Shown here in pieces: positions 9,342 through 16,622 of a stretch of DNA of 32,389 nt (position 1 is its first letter; each line of letters opens with the position of its first letter). The DNA is from Lachnospiraceae bacterium (GTDB taxonomy: Bacteria; Bacillota; Clostridia; Lachnospirales; Lachnospiraceae). Location of the stretch: positions 1-32,389 of the forward strand of contig JAIKYN010000348.1 in NCBI GenBank assembly GCA_024683155.1, in the 5' to 3' direction. A program made the translations under genes and the position numbers. The notes under the pieces are model-generated. The model saw only the letters and a program-made list of their open reading frames with translations, ran no database searches and had not been told where the DNA came from.

Positions 9342-10808
9342 ATGATTACCGTTTCATTAAATCGTGACCTTTACGCATATGATATCCACTCACTGATAAA
9401 AGCCTTCTATCCGGAATGTGATGTGAAGGTTTTTGTTGCGTCTGAGAAGGATTATACTCCCGGAGAAGGCGAACCTTCTTTTACCGGTACATTTTCGGAA
9501 GACCTTCAGGAATTGCTGCTGGTCCTTTCCGTGGACGGAGAGGAGAAAGGCAGGATCACTGCCAAAGCAGAAGAAGCTGCAGACCTGTCTCTTAAGAATG
9601 CTCTGAAGCAGGACCTGTACCGGCTTCTCAGTGATTTTACGGGGGAGGAACTTCCCTGGGGGAATCTGACCGGGATCCGTCCCACCAAGATCCCCATGAA
9701 TCTCATGGAGGAAGGAAAAGGGGAGGAAGAGATCCTGAACCGGATGGAAACTTTTTATCAGGTTTCTTCCGAAAAGGCAGCGCTGGCTCTTGCCATTGCA
9801 AAGAGGGAAAAGAAGGTGCTGGATCTGCTGAATTATGAAAACGGATACAGCCTCTACATTGGCATTCCTTTCTGTCCGACCACCTGTTTGTACTGTTCCT
9901 TTACATCTTATCCCATCGGTAAGTGGAAGGATCAGGTGGATGCGTATCTGGATGCTTTGGAGCAGGAGATCGAATATACGGCAAAAGCCATGAGAGGCCG
10001 CACACTGGATTCCGTTTACATGGGAGGCGGTACGCCTTCTACGTTATCCCCGGAACAAATGGACCGGCTGCTGAAGAAACTGGCGGCCTGTTTTGACCTT
10101 TCCACTGCCAAGGAATTTACCGTGGAAGCAGGAAGACCGGACAGTATCACGCGGGAACTGCTTAAGGTAATGCATGACAACGGGGTGGAGCGGATCAGCG
10201 TAAATCCCCAGACCATGCGGGAAGAGACCTTAAAGCTAATTGGTCGGCATCATACGGTCCGGCAGACCATCGATGCGTTCCATATGGCCCGGGAAGTGGG
10301 CTTTGAGCATATCAACATGGACATCATTCTGGGACTTCCCGGTGAGGGACCGGAGGATGTTGCCTATACCATTAATGAGATCAAAAAACTACGTCCGGAT
10401 TCCCTGACGGTGCATTCTCTGGCTATCAAGCGAGGCTCCCGTCTGAAGGACTGGATCGAATCCCATGATATCAAGACGCTGGAAAATACCGACGAAACCA
10501 TGGCCATTGCGGCAAAGGGAGCGGCGGATATGGGACTGGCCCCTTATTATCTCTATCGCCAGAAGAACATGCGCGGAAACTTTGAGAACGTGGGATATGC
10601 AGCGGAAGGCAAAGAAGGGATCTATAACATCCTGATCATGGAAGAAGTGCAGGATATTGTGGCCCTGGGAGCAGGTTCCATCAGCAAGCGGATCTTCCCG
10701 GAAGGGCGGATCGAGCGGTGTGAGAACGTAAAAGAAGTGGCGCTTTACATGGAACGTATTGATGAGATGATCCGCAGAAAACAGGAATTGTTCGGGCAGA
10801 AAGCGTAG
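9342..10808 (+). CDS. hemZ: Coproporphyrinogen III dehydrogenase-like radical SAM protein HemZ
   Basis: This 488-residue radical SAM protein has the CX3CX2C cluster motif C178-x3-C182-x2-C185 in GIPFCPTTCLYCSF, followed by MGGGTPSTL and NPQTM, all typical of the HemN/HemW/HemZ group. HemZ proteins have a roughly 160-residue N-terminal extension before the cysteine motif, as here. Members are annotated as oxygen-independent coproporphyrinogen oxidases, but no other haem genes are nearby, so the true substrate is uncertain. ATG 9342 follows TAGGAG. The last codons and the TAG stop are part of a 39-bp tandem duplication. Confidence 0.88.
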   Translation: MITVSLNRDLYAYDIHSLIKAFYPECDVKVFVASEKDYTPGEGEPSFTGTFSEDLQELLLVLSVDGEEKGRITAKAEEAADLSLKNALKQDLYRLLSDFTGEELPWGNLTGIRPTKIPMNLMEEGKGEEEILNRMETFYQVSSEKAALALAIAKREKKVLDLLNYENGYSLYIGIPFCPTTCLYCSFTSYPIGKWKDQVDAYLDALEQEIEYTAKAMRGRTLDSVYMGGGTPSTLSPEQMDRLLKKLAACFDLSTAKEFTVEAGRPDSITRELLKVMHDNGVERISVNPQTMREETLKLIGRHHTVRQTIDAFHMAREVGFEHINMDIILGLPGEGPEDVAYTINEIKKLRPDSLTVHSLAIKRGSRLKDWIESHDIKTLENTDETMAIAAKGAADMGLAPYYLYRQKNMRGNFENVGYAAEGKEGIYNILIMEEVQDIVALGAGSISKRIFPEGRIERCENVKEVALYMERIDEMIRRKQELFGQKA

Positions 10809-10854
10809 ATATCCGGAAAACAGAAAAATTTCGGGCAGAAAGCGTAGAAACCCA
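10777..10854. repeat. 39-bp tandem duplication across the hemZ stop codon
   Basis: The 19-mer TTCGGGCAGAAAGCGTAGA occurs at 10791-10809 and again at 10830-10848, exactly 39 nt apart. The preceding GAAAACAG is also duplicated at the same spacing (10777 and 10816). The first copy encodes FGQKA and the stop; the second is non-coding. Confidence 0.9.
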
Positions 10855-10860
10855 TAAAAC

Positions 10861-10889
10861 TTGAATTTCCCCCATGGGTACAGTAGAAT
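10861..10889 (+). promoter_or_regulatory. Sigma-A promoter of hisS
   Basis: TTGAAT (10861-10866), 17 nt, TAGAAT (10884-10889). Start of transcription is expected near 10896, giving a leader of about 97 nt. That leader holds a 7-bp pairing, ATCCGTT (10921-10927) with AACGGAT (10961-10967), ending 13 nt before the AAGGAG ribosome site at 10981. No T-box sequence was seen. Confidence 0.7.
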
Positions 10890-10992
10890 GAAACTGCTGT
10901 CAAAGAGAAGCATAAATAAGATCCGTTGCAGGAAATACAGAAAATACGTGATGTAGCAAAAACGGATGATTCGTTAAGATAAGGAGATATGT

Positions 10993-12255
10993 ATGGCACT
11001 GACCAAAAAACCGGTTACCGGTATGCGTGATATTTTACCGGAGGAGATGGAGATCCGTGATTATGTCATCGGCGTGATCAAAGAGACCTATCGCAGCTTC
11101 GGATTCCATTCCATTGAGACTCCCTGTGTGGAGAACATTGAGAACCTGACCAGCAAGCAGGGCGGTGACAATGAAAAGCTGATCTTCAAGATCTTAAAGC
11201 GTGGTGAAAAGCTGAATCTTGAGACCGCAAAAGAAGAAAATGACCTGGTAGACGGTGGTCTTCGATATGACCTGACCGTTCCCCTGGTACGATATTTTTC
11301 CAATAATGAAAATACCCTTCCCGCACCTTTTAAGGCATTGCAGGTTGGAAACGTATGGAGAGCCGATCGTCCTCAGAAAGGCCGTTACCGTCAGTTCATG
11401 CAGTGCGATATCGATATCCTGGGAGAAGCCACCAATCTGGCAGAGATCGAGCTGATCCTTGCGACCTCCACAACCCTTGGAAAGCTGGGATTTGAAGATT
11501 TCCGGATCAACATCAATGACCGCCGGATCCTGAAAGCCATGGCCTCTTACAGTGGTTTCCCGGAAGAGAGCTATGACAGTGTATTTATTACCCTGGATAA
11601 GATGGACAAGATCGGTGTGGCCGGTGTGGAAGCGGAGCTTCTGGAAAACGGATTTACCAAAGAAAGTGTGGATAAATACCTTGCACTGTTCAAGGGGATC
11701 GAAAGTGCCGAAAACGGTCTGGATTATATGATTGATACCTTAGGCTCCTTCCTGGAGGAATCCGTAAGTAATTCCCTGAAGGAGATCATCGAAAGCGTAC
11801 AGGCGACCAAGTCCGCAAAGTTTGATCTGGTATTTGATCCTACGCTGGTCCGTGGCATGAGTTACTATACCGGAACCATTTTTGAGATCGCCATGCCTCA
11901 GCTGGGCATTGCCTGCGGCGGCGGCGGACGTTACGACAAGATGGTGGGCAAGTTTACCGGCAAGGACGTTCCTGCCTGCGGTTTTTCCATTGGATTTGAG
12001 CGGATCATCCTGCTGCTTATGGAGAACGGTTATCAGATCCCTGAGCGGAAAGAGAAGGTGGCCTTCCTGCTGGAGAAGGGATTATCCGGCGAAGTGCTCT
12101 GCAAGGTCATCGGAGAAGCACAAAAGCTTAGAAGCGAGAACAAACAGGTGCTCATTGTTCACATGAATAAGAACAAGAAGTTCCAGAAAGAACAGTTAAC
12201 GGCTCAGGGCTACGGAGAGATCCGGGAGTTCTACAAGGAAGCTTTAAAACAGTGA
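10993..12255 (+). CDS. hisS: Histidyl-tRNA synthetase (divergent type)
   Basis: This 420-residue class II synthetase charges tRNA-His. Motif 2 is VWRADRPQKGRYRQFMQCDIDILG and the histidine-binding region is VRGMSYYTGTIFE followed by GIACGGGGRYDKMVG, so it should be catalytic rather than a HisZ regulator. LRYDLTVPLVRYF and the inserted GGDNEKLIFKILKRGEKL resemble the eukaryote-like HisRS type more than the E. coli type. The C-terminal anticodon domain looks short: after FLLEKGLSGEVL it ends with KKFQKEQLTAQGYGEIREFY and lacks the usual last strands. AAGGAG lies 6 nt before the ATG. It has its own promoter and overlaps the next gene by 4 nt. Confidence 0.95.
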   Translation: MALTKKPVTGMRDILPEEMEIRDYVIGVIKETYRSFGFHSIETPCVENIENLTSKQGGDNEKLIFKILKRGEKLNLETAKEENDLVDGGLRYDLTVPLVRYFSNNENTLPAPFKALQVGNVWRADRPQKGRYRQFMQCDIDILGEATNLAEIELILATSTTLGKLGFEDFRININDRRILKAMASYSGFPEESYDSVFITLDKMDKIGVAGVEAELLENGFTKESVDKYLALFKGIESAENGLDYMIDTLGSFLEESVSNSLKEIIESVQATKSAKFDLVFDPTLVRGMSYYTGTIFEIAMPQLGIACGGGGRYDKMVGKFTGKDVPACGFSIGFERIILLLMENGYQIPERKEKVAFLLEKGLSGEVLCKVIGEAQKLRSENKQVLIVHMNKNKKFQKEQLTAQGYGEIREFYKEALKQ

Positions 12256-12863
12256 CAAACTACGAATTCATGGAGGTCAGCCAGGTGCCGGCCTCCTTTC
12301 CCATATCTGAAGAACGCAGACAAAAGGCAGATGCCTGTAAGCTGGAAGCGGACCGGAAACGTTCATTGGCGGCCTCCTATCTGATCACCAGGATCTATGA
12401 GGATGCGGTAAGCGCTAAGGGAGCAGGATCCGCAGACCCTGCCCGGATGAAACTTGCCTGCACCACCGACGGGAAACCTTATTTTCGGGATCATCCCCAG
12501 ATATGCTTTAACGTATCCCATGGAGGGGATTACGCATTTGGTGCCTATTCCGACCGGGACATCGGCGTGGATATTGAGAAGGCGGATCGGAAGATCCCGG
12601 TGCTCAGTGATCATGCCTACACCGGGGCGGATCTTCGGCATATCGAAGATTCGGAAGATCCATTGATGCCCCTTAAGATCTGGGTGATCCGTGAAAGCAT
12701 TGTAAAAGCCATGGGATTGGGGATCCGCGCCATGACGGAATTTGAACTGATGTGGTTATCGGAGGATTCCGGGATCACCTGGGGCGGTGCCTATTCGTTT
12801 CATCTCATGGAGGATGCACCGGAAGGATATGTGGCCTGCGTCTCGGAGCGCACGGGAAACTGA
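12252..12863 (+). CDS. Sfp-type 4'-phosphopantetheinyl transferase
   Basis: This 203-residue protein has the two signatures of the Sfp superfamily: GVDIEKADRK (magnesium-binding GxDxE) and WVIRESIVKAMGLGI, matching WxxKExxxKxxG with Arg in place of the first Lys. FNVSHGGDYAFGAY is the expected preceding strand. Such enzymes move the phosphopantetheine arm of CoA onto a serine of a carrier protein. No carrier, polyketide or peptide synthetase gene is visible, so the partner is unknown. It starts with GTG overlapping the hisS stop as GTGA, which implies translational coupling to hisS. greA follows 16 nt after the stop. Confidence 0.88.
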   Translation: MTNYEFMEVSQVPASFPISEERRQKADACKLEADRKRSLAASYLITRIYEDAVSAKGAGSADPARMKLACTTDGKPYFRDHPQICFNVSHGGDYAFGAYSDRDIGVDIEKADRKIPVLSDHAYTGADLRHIEDSEDPLMPLKIWVIRESIVKAMGLGIRAMTEFELMWLSEDSGITWGGAYSFHLMEDAPEGYVACVSERTGN

Positions 12864-12879
12864 GAAAAGAGGGAAGAAC

Positions 12880-13380
12880 ATGTACGATAAGTTAACACAA
12901 TCGGATATAGATAAAATGAAGGCGGAGATCGAACATCGCAAGCTGGTGGTAAGACCCAAAGCCCTGGAAGATGTAAAGGAAGCCAGATCCCACGGAGATC
13001 TGTCCGAGAATTTTGAGTATTATGCAGCCAAGCAGTTTAAAAATAAGAATGAAAGCCGGATCCGTTATCTGGAGCGAATGATCCGTACCGCTACGGTGAT
13101 CTCCGACGATTCCAAAGAGGATGAGGTGGGACTGAACAATACGGTACAGGTTGAGTTCGTGGAAGACGGAGAGGTAGAGACCTATCGCATTGTCACCACG
13201 GTACGGGCCAATTCCTTAGACGGCCTTATTACCAATGAATCACCTCTCGGGAAAGCCCTTCTTGGTCATAAGGTGGGCGATGTGGTCCATGTGGAGGTGC
13301 GTCCGGATTTCGGTTATGATGTGAAGATCCTTAAGATCGAGAACACAGGAGATGAAGGAGACGAGATCCGTTCCTTCTGA
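12880..13380 (+). CDS. greA: GreA/GreB family transcription elongation factor
   Basis: This 166-residue protein rescues backtracked RNA polymerase by stimulating transcript cleavage. The N-terminal coiled coil is recognisable by RPKALEDVKEARSHGDLSENFEYYAAK, whose GDLSEN tip carries the acidic residues placed in the polymerase active site. The C-terminal FKBP-like domain (about 80-155) contains SPLGKALLGHKVGDVV. It differs from classic GreA at the start, lacking the usual GxxKLxxEL opening (it has LTQSDIDKMKAEIEHRK), so a paralogue of the main GreA is possible. ATG 12880 is preceded by AGAGGGAAG; an upstream in-frame start would overlap the transferase gene deeply and is rejected. Confidence 0.88.
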   Translation: MYDKLTQSDIDKMKAEIEHRKLVVRPKALEDVKEARSHGDLSENFEYYAAKQFKNKNESRIRYLERMIRTATVISDDSKEDEVGLNNTVQVEFVEDGEVETYRIVTTVRANSLDGLITNESPLGKALLGHKVGDVVHVEVRPDFGYDVKILKIENTGDEGDEIRSF

Positions 13381-13412
13381 GGTTCCGGAAGAAATGTGTT
13401 ATAAGAAGATAT

Positions 13413-13444
13413 AAAAAAGAGTAGCTGCATGAGCTACTCTTTTT
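13413..13444. terminator. Bidirectional terminator between greA and the CNNM gene
   Basis: GAGTAGCT (13419-13426), 5-nt loop, AGCTACTC (13432-13439), flanked by A-run upstream and T-run downstream, so it can work on both strands. The downstream arm contains the TAG stop of the minus-strand gene. Confidence 0.85.
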
Positions 13445-14747
13445 CTTTCTCTTTGTCTTTTTCGGCTTCGTCTTTTTCGGCTTCTTCCTTCTTGGGAAGG
13501 GTAAGAAGTACCTGTACGATCCGGTTATTTTCAATGCCATTGGCTTTTAAGCGTACGCCTTCTTTGGTGGTGATGGTTTCGCCGTCCCGGGGAAGTCTGT
13601 CCAGGTAATCCATCATGATACCGCCGATGGTATCGTAATCTTCGGATTCCAGTTCGATGTCCAGTTCGTCGTTTACATCCGCCAGCTTTACGTTGGCTTC
13701 AATGAGATAGGTATCGGCATATACCTGCTGGATACGAGTGGTCTCATCTGCATCGTATTCATCCCGGATCTCGCCTACGATCTCTTCCAGCAGATCTTCC
13801 AGGGTGATCATACCTACGGTGGCGGAATACTCGTTGAGGACAAAGGCGACACTGTAGGAATTCTCCCGCATCTCGGTCATGAGATCGGAGGTTACCTTGG
13901 ATTCATAGGTATAATAGGCATCCCGCAGGATATCATCGATACGGAATGCTTTCTTGTCATCCACCAGCAGAAAATCCTTCACATTGATGAGACCGATGAT
14001 GTGGTCGCTGTCACCTTCATAAACCGGGATACGGGTGTACATACAGGTACGGAAGGTGGAAAGTACTTCATCATAGGTGGCTTCTTTGGGAACCGCGATC
14101 ATATCAATACGGGGGATCATGACTTCTTCTGCCTTGGAAGAGGATAAGTCAAACACGTTGGTGATCATTTCATGTTCTTCGGACTCCAGAACGCCTTCTT
14201 CATGCCCTACATCCACATAGGTACGAAGATCGCCTTCGGTAATGCTTCCGGTTTCCCTGGGAGCAGGAAGCAGCTTAAGAAACAGATCGGCCAGCTTATT
14301 TACCAGGAAGATCACTGGTGTGAGCAGGATCATAAGGGCGCTGATATAAACGGAATCTCTTAATGCGACCCGGGTGGCGTCCCGCATGGCGGAAGTCTTG
14401 GGGATGATCTCACCGAAGATGATCACCAGCAGGGTTAAAAGCGCAGTAGCGATACCGATAAGTCCTTCACCGAATACATGAATGGTAAAGGTGGTAGCCA
14501 GAGCGGAAGAGGACAGATTGATGATGTTATTGCCGATGAGAATGGTGCTGAGCATCTTGGAATGATTCTCCCTGAGGCGAACGATCCTGGCGGCAGCTTT
14601 CCTCCGGGGATCATCGGGATCCTCCGCAATGGTACGCATATGTAACAGATTAACAGTGGTAAGGGCGGTCTCCGCCGCAGAAAAAAACGAGGACAGATAC
14701 AGAAGTATCAGTAAGATAAATAATTGTATATAACCGGATGGGTCCAA
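13434..14747 (-). CDS. CNNM/CBS/CorC-type membrane protein (HlyC/CorC family)
   Basis: This roughly 437-residue protein has an N-terminal DUF21 (CNNM) domain with about four membrane segments (YIQLFILLILLYLSSFFSAAE; a GNNIINLSSSA helix; a segment ending FGEIIPK; VYISALMILLTPVIFLV). Two CBS domains follow (about 200-325, IPRIDMIAVP through LEDLLEEIVGEI), then a CorC_HlyC domain (about 345-420). The family is linked to magnesium/cobalt transport or resistance; the hemolysin label is historical. The C-terminus is a charged tail with EAEKD twice. I prefer the TTG at 14747, preceded by AAAGGA at 7 nt. A TTG at 14795 would place the palindromic operator inside the gene. It is convergent with greA and divergent from scfA. 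Confidence 0.9.
   Translation of the reverse strand: MDPSGYIQLFILLILLYLSSFFSAAETALTTVNLLHMRTIAEDPDDPRRKAAARIVRLRENHSKMLSTILIGNNIINLSSSALATTFTIHVFGEGLIGIATALLTLLVIIFGEIIPKTSAMRDATRVALRDSVYISALMILLTPVIFLVNKLADLFLKLLPAPRETGSITEGDLRTYVDVGHEEGVLESEEHEMITNVFDLSSSKAEEVMIPRIDMIAVPKEATYDEVLSTFRTCMYTRIPVYEGDSDHIIGLINVKDFLLVDDKKAFRIDDILRDAYYTYESKVTSDLMTEMRENSYSVAFVLNEYSATVGMITLEDLLEEIVGEIRDEYDADETTRIQQVYADTYLIEANVKLADVNDELDIELESEDYDTIGGIMMDYLDRLPRDGETITTKEGVRLKANGIENNRIVQVLLTLPKKEEAEKDEAEKDKEKEKE
13455..13484. repeat. 15-bp perfect tandem duplication in the CNNM gene tail
   Basis: GTCTTTTTCGGCTTC occurs twice head to tail (13455-13469 and 13470-13484). On the minus strand it encodes EAEKD twice, in the charged C-terminal tail. 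Confidence 0.85.
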
Positions 14748-14770
14748 AACAGTATCCTTTCTTAACAGAT

Positions 14771-14799
14771 CAAATTGTGCTATATTGACGCACAATTTG
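14771..14799. promoter_or_regulatory. Perfect 10-9-10 palindrome, probable operator
   Basis: CAAATTGTGC (14771-14780), 9-nt spacer, GCACAATTTG (14790-14799), with no mismatch. It covers the predicted -10 and start of the minus-strand CNNM promoter, the position of a repressor site. The geometry resembles CIRCE but the sequence differs, so HrcA is not indicated. The binding protein is unknown. Confidence 0.7.
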
Positions 14800-14808
14800 T
14801 AGTATCAA
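14779..14808 (-). promoter_or_regulatory. Predicted promoter of the CNNM gene
   Basis: On the minus strand, TTGATA (14808-14803) and TATAGC (14784-14779) are separated by 18 nt. The start would fall near 14772, about 25 nt before the TTG start codon and just before the AAAGGA ribosome site. The -10 is imperfect. Confidence 0.45.
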
Positions 14809-14877
14809 GTATAAAAAATATTATAAATGACTGGAAAAACATGTCAAGAAAAAGTGCTTTTCCTTTGCTTGATAATA

Positions 14878-14886
14878 TGCTATACT
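14878..14886 (+). promoter_or_regulatory. Extended -10 promoter of scfA
   Basis: TGC-TATACT, an extended -10 (TGn plus hexamer), lies 59 nt before the scfA ATG. No clear -35 sits 16-18 nt upstream, which an extended -10 can tolerate. The surrounding 14800-14880 is A/T-rich with no gene. Confidence 0.5.
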
Positions 14887-14944
14887 ACTTGAAGTTATGA
14901 GCGTCTGCTCGAGATTGATTAGTAATTATAAGGAGGCTGTTTAT

Positions 14945-15091
14945 ATGAAGCACATCGTTTCACTGAACACCAGAAATCTGAAAGAATCCATGAAAAAGGG
15001 CGGATGCGGCGAGTGTCAGACATCTTGTCAGTCTGCTTGCAAGACTTCCTGTACAGTAGGAAATCAGAGCTGCGAGAAGGTTGCAAAATAA
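14945..15091 (+). CDS. scfA: SCIFF ranthipeptide precursor ScfA
   Basis: This 48-residue peptide matches the SCIFF family (six cysteines in forty-five residues). A leader, MKHIVSLNTRNLKESMKKGG, precedes a core with C21, C24, C28, C32, C36 and C43. Thr26, Thr34 and Thr37 lie between the cysteines and are candidate thioether partners; the family's known crosslink is Cys to a downstream Thr at a non-alpha carbon, installed by the radical SAM maturase next door. AAGGAGG sits 8 nt before the ATG, far better than the in-frame upstream ATG at 14897. The ribosome site suggests strong translation. Function of the mature peptide is not settled; signalling roles have been proposed in clostridia. Confidence 0.95.
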   Translation: MKHIVSLNTRNLKESMKKGGCGECQTSCQSACKTSCTVGNQSCEKVAK

Positions 15092-15104
15092 TTTTAGCAA
15101 GTCG

Positions 15105-15153
15105 GAAAGTTATAGCTTTCAGAAGATAAGCAGCGATTTTTGTCGCTGCTTAT
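15105..15153 (+). other. Tandem hairpins between scfA and scfB
   Basis: A small hairpin (GAAAGT, TATA, GCTTTC, 15105-15120, one wobble pair) is followed by a strong 11-bp perfect stem (ATAAGCAGCGA, TTTTTG loop, TCGCTGCTTAT, 15126-15153). No T-run follows, and the ribosome site of scfB begins at 15161. It may partly terminate transcription or protect the 3' end of the scfA message, so that precursor exceeds maturase. Confidence 0.65.
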
Positions 15154-15176
15154 TATACGTAAAGGAGTAATGTTTT

Positions 15177-16610
15177 TTGATCCATCAGTACAAGAACAAC
15201 GGGTACGATATCGTAATGGACGTAAACAGCGGAAGTATCCATGTAGTGGACGATATCGTATATGATCTGATCCCCCTTGCGGAACAGGTCTGGAAAGAGT
15301 ATTTAAAGCAGGAGAATACACAGGACGGAACCGATTTCTCCGAAGAAGTATCCGCAAAGGTCCGTCAGTCCATGATCGAGAGCGCTGCACAGCTGGAGGG
15401 CTCTTACAGTAAGGAAGATCTGAAGGAAGCCGTGGATGAGATCCTGACACTGGCACTTCAGGGAAGCCTGTTTACGGAAGATATTTATGAACCCTATATC
15501 GGGGATTTTACCAAGCGTCCCACGGTGGTAAAGGCACTTTGCCTCCACATCGCCCATGATTGCAACCTTGCCTGTAAGTATTGCTTTGCGGAGGAAGGGG
15601 AATATCACGGCAGAAGAGCTCTTATGAGCTATGAAGTGGGGAAGAAGGCACTGGATTTTCTGGTAGCCAATTCCGGGAATCGTGTGAATCTGGAAGTGGA
15701 TTTCTTCGGTGGCGAACCTACTCTTAATTTTGAGGTAGTGAAGCAGCTGGTGGCTTACGGCCGCAGCATTGAAGAAGCCAACCATAAGAAGTTCCGGTTC
15801 ACGCTGACCACCAACGGTGTGTTATTAAACGACGAGATTCAGGAATTTGCCAATCGTGAGATGGGCAATATGGTCCTTAGTATAGACGGACGTAAGGAAG
15901 TGCATGACAGGATGCGTCCTTTCCGGAACGGAAGCGGAAGCTACGACATGATCATTCCCAAGTTCCAAAAAGCGGCGGAAAGCCGTGACCAGATGAATTA
16001 TTATGTACGTGGTACTTATACCCACTACAATCTGGATTTTGCACAGGATGTCCTTCATCTGGCAGATCTTGGATTTGAACAGATCTCCGTGGAACCGGTA
16101 GTGGCACCTCCTTCCGAAGGATATGCCATCAAGGAAGAGGATGTTCCCTTCCTTCTGGATCAGTACGATCTGCTGGCCAAAGAGATGGTAAAGCGTAATA
16201 AAGAAGGCAGAGGCTTTAACTTCTTCCACTTTATGATCGATTTAGAGGGCGGCCCCTGTGTGGCCAAGCGTTTATCCGGCTGCGGAGCAGGCTGTGAATA
16301 TCTGGCAGTGACTCCCTGGGGTGATTTCTATCCCTGTCATCAGTTCGTTGGTCAGGAAGAATTCCTTATGGGCAACGTAGACGAAGGCATTAAGAGAACG
16401 GATATCCAGAATCAGTTTAAGACCTGTAATGTTTATGCAAAGCCCAACTGCAAGGACTGCTTTGCCAAGTTCTACTGCAGTGGCGGATGTGCTGCCAATG
16501 CCTTTAATTTCTCCGGCAGTATCAACGGACAGTACGAGATCGGTTGTGAATTACAGCGCAAGAGAGTTGAGTGCGCAATCATGATAAAAGCGGCAATGGC
16601 CGACAAATAA
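15177..16610 (+). CDS. scfB: SCIFF thioether maturase ScfB (radical SAM/SPASM)
   Basis: This 477-residue enzyme forms the thioether crosslink in ScfA. The N-terminus (about 1-100, starting HQYKNNGYDIVMDVNSGSIHVVDD) is a PqqD-like recognition element that binds the leader peptide. The radical SAM cluster is C129-x3-C133-x2-C136 (CNLACKYCFAEEG), with DFFGGEPTLNF following. The C-terminal SPASM region has many cysteines (CGAGC, YPCHQF, CNVYAKPNCKDCFAKFYCSGGC) for two auxiliary iron-sulfur clusters. TTG 15177 follows AAAGGAG by 9 nt. An ATG at 15170 is in another frame. secDF starts 12 nt after the stop, so the peptide locus is probably co-transcribed with the export gene. Confidence 0.96.
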   Translation: MIHQYKNNGYDIVMDVNSGSIHVVDDIVYDLIPLAEQVWKEYLKQENTQDGTDFSEEVSAKVRQSMIESAAQLEGSYSKEDLKEAVDEILTLALQGSLFTEDIYEPYIGDFTKRPTVVKALCLHIAHDCNLACKYCFAEEGEYHGRRALMSYEVGKKALDFLVANSGNRVNLEVDFFGGEPTLNFEVVKQLVAYGRSIEEANHKKFRFTLTTNGVLLNDEIQEFANREMGNMVLSIDGRKEVHDRMRPFRNGSGSYDMIIPKFQKAAESRDQMNYYVRGTYTHYNLDFAQDVLHLADLGFEQISVEPVVAPPSEGYAIKEEDVPFLLDQYDLLAKEMVKRNKEGRGFNFFHFMIDLEGGPCVAKRLSGCGAGCEYLAVTPWGDFYPCHQFVGQEEFLMGNVDEGIKRTDIQNQFKTCNVYAKPNCKDCFAKFYCSGGCAANAFNFSGSINGQYEIGCELQRKRVECAIMIKAAMADK

Positions 16611-16622
16611 GGAGAGTCAGAA

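Noticed and set aside
10896..10992. T-box leader upstream of hisS
   Set aside because: The leader is only about 97 nt and I see neither the conserved T-box sequence nor a terminator.
10993..12255. HisZ (catalytically dead regulatory paralogue) instead of HisS
   Set aside because: The ATP- and histidine-binding motifs are intact and no histidine biosynthesis genes are nearby.
14771..14799. Second CIRCE element
   Set aside because: The 10-9-10 geometry is similar but the arm sequence does not match TTAGCACTC.
14897..14944. Longer scfA start at 14897, giving a 64-residue peptide
   Set aside because: It lies right after the predicted promoter with no ribosome site, while ATG 14945 has a perfect one and gives the usual SCIFF N-terminus.
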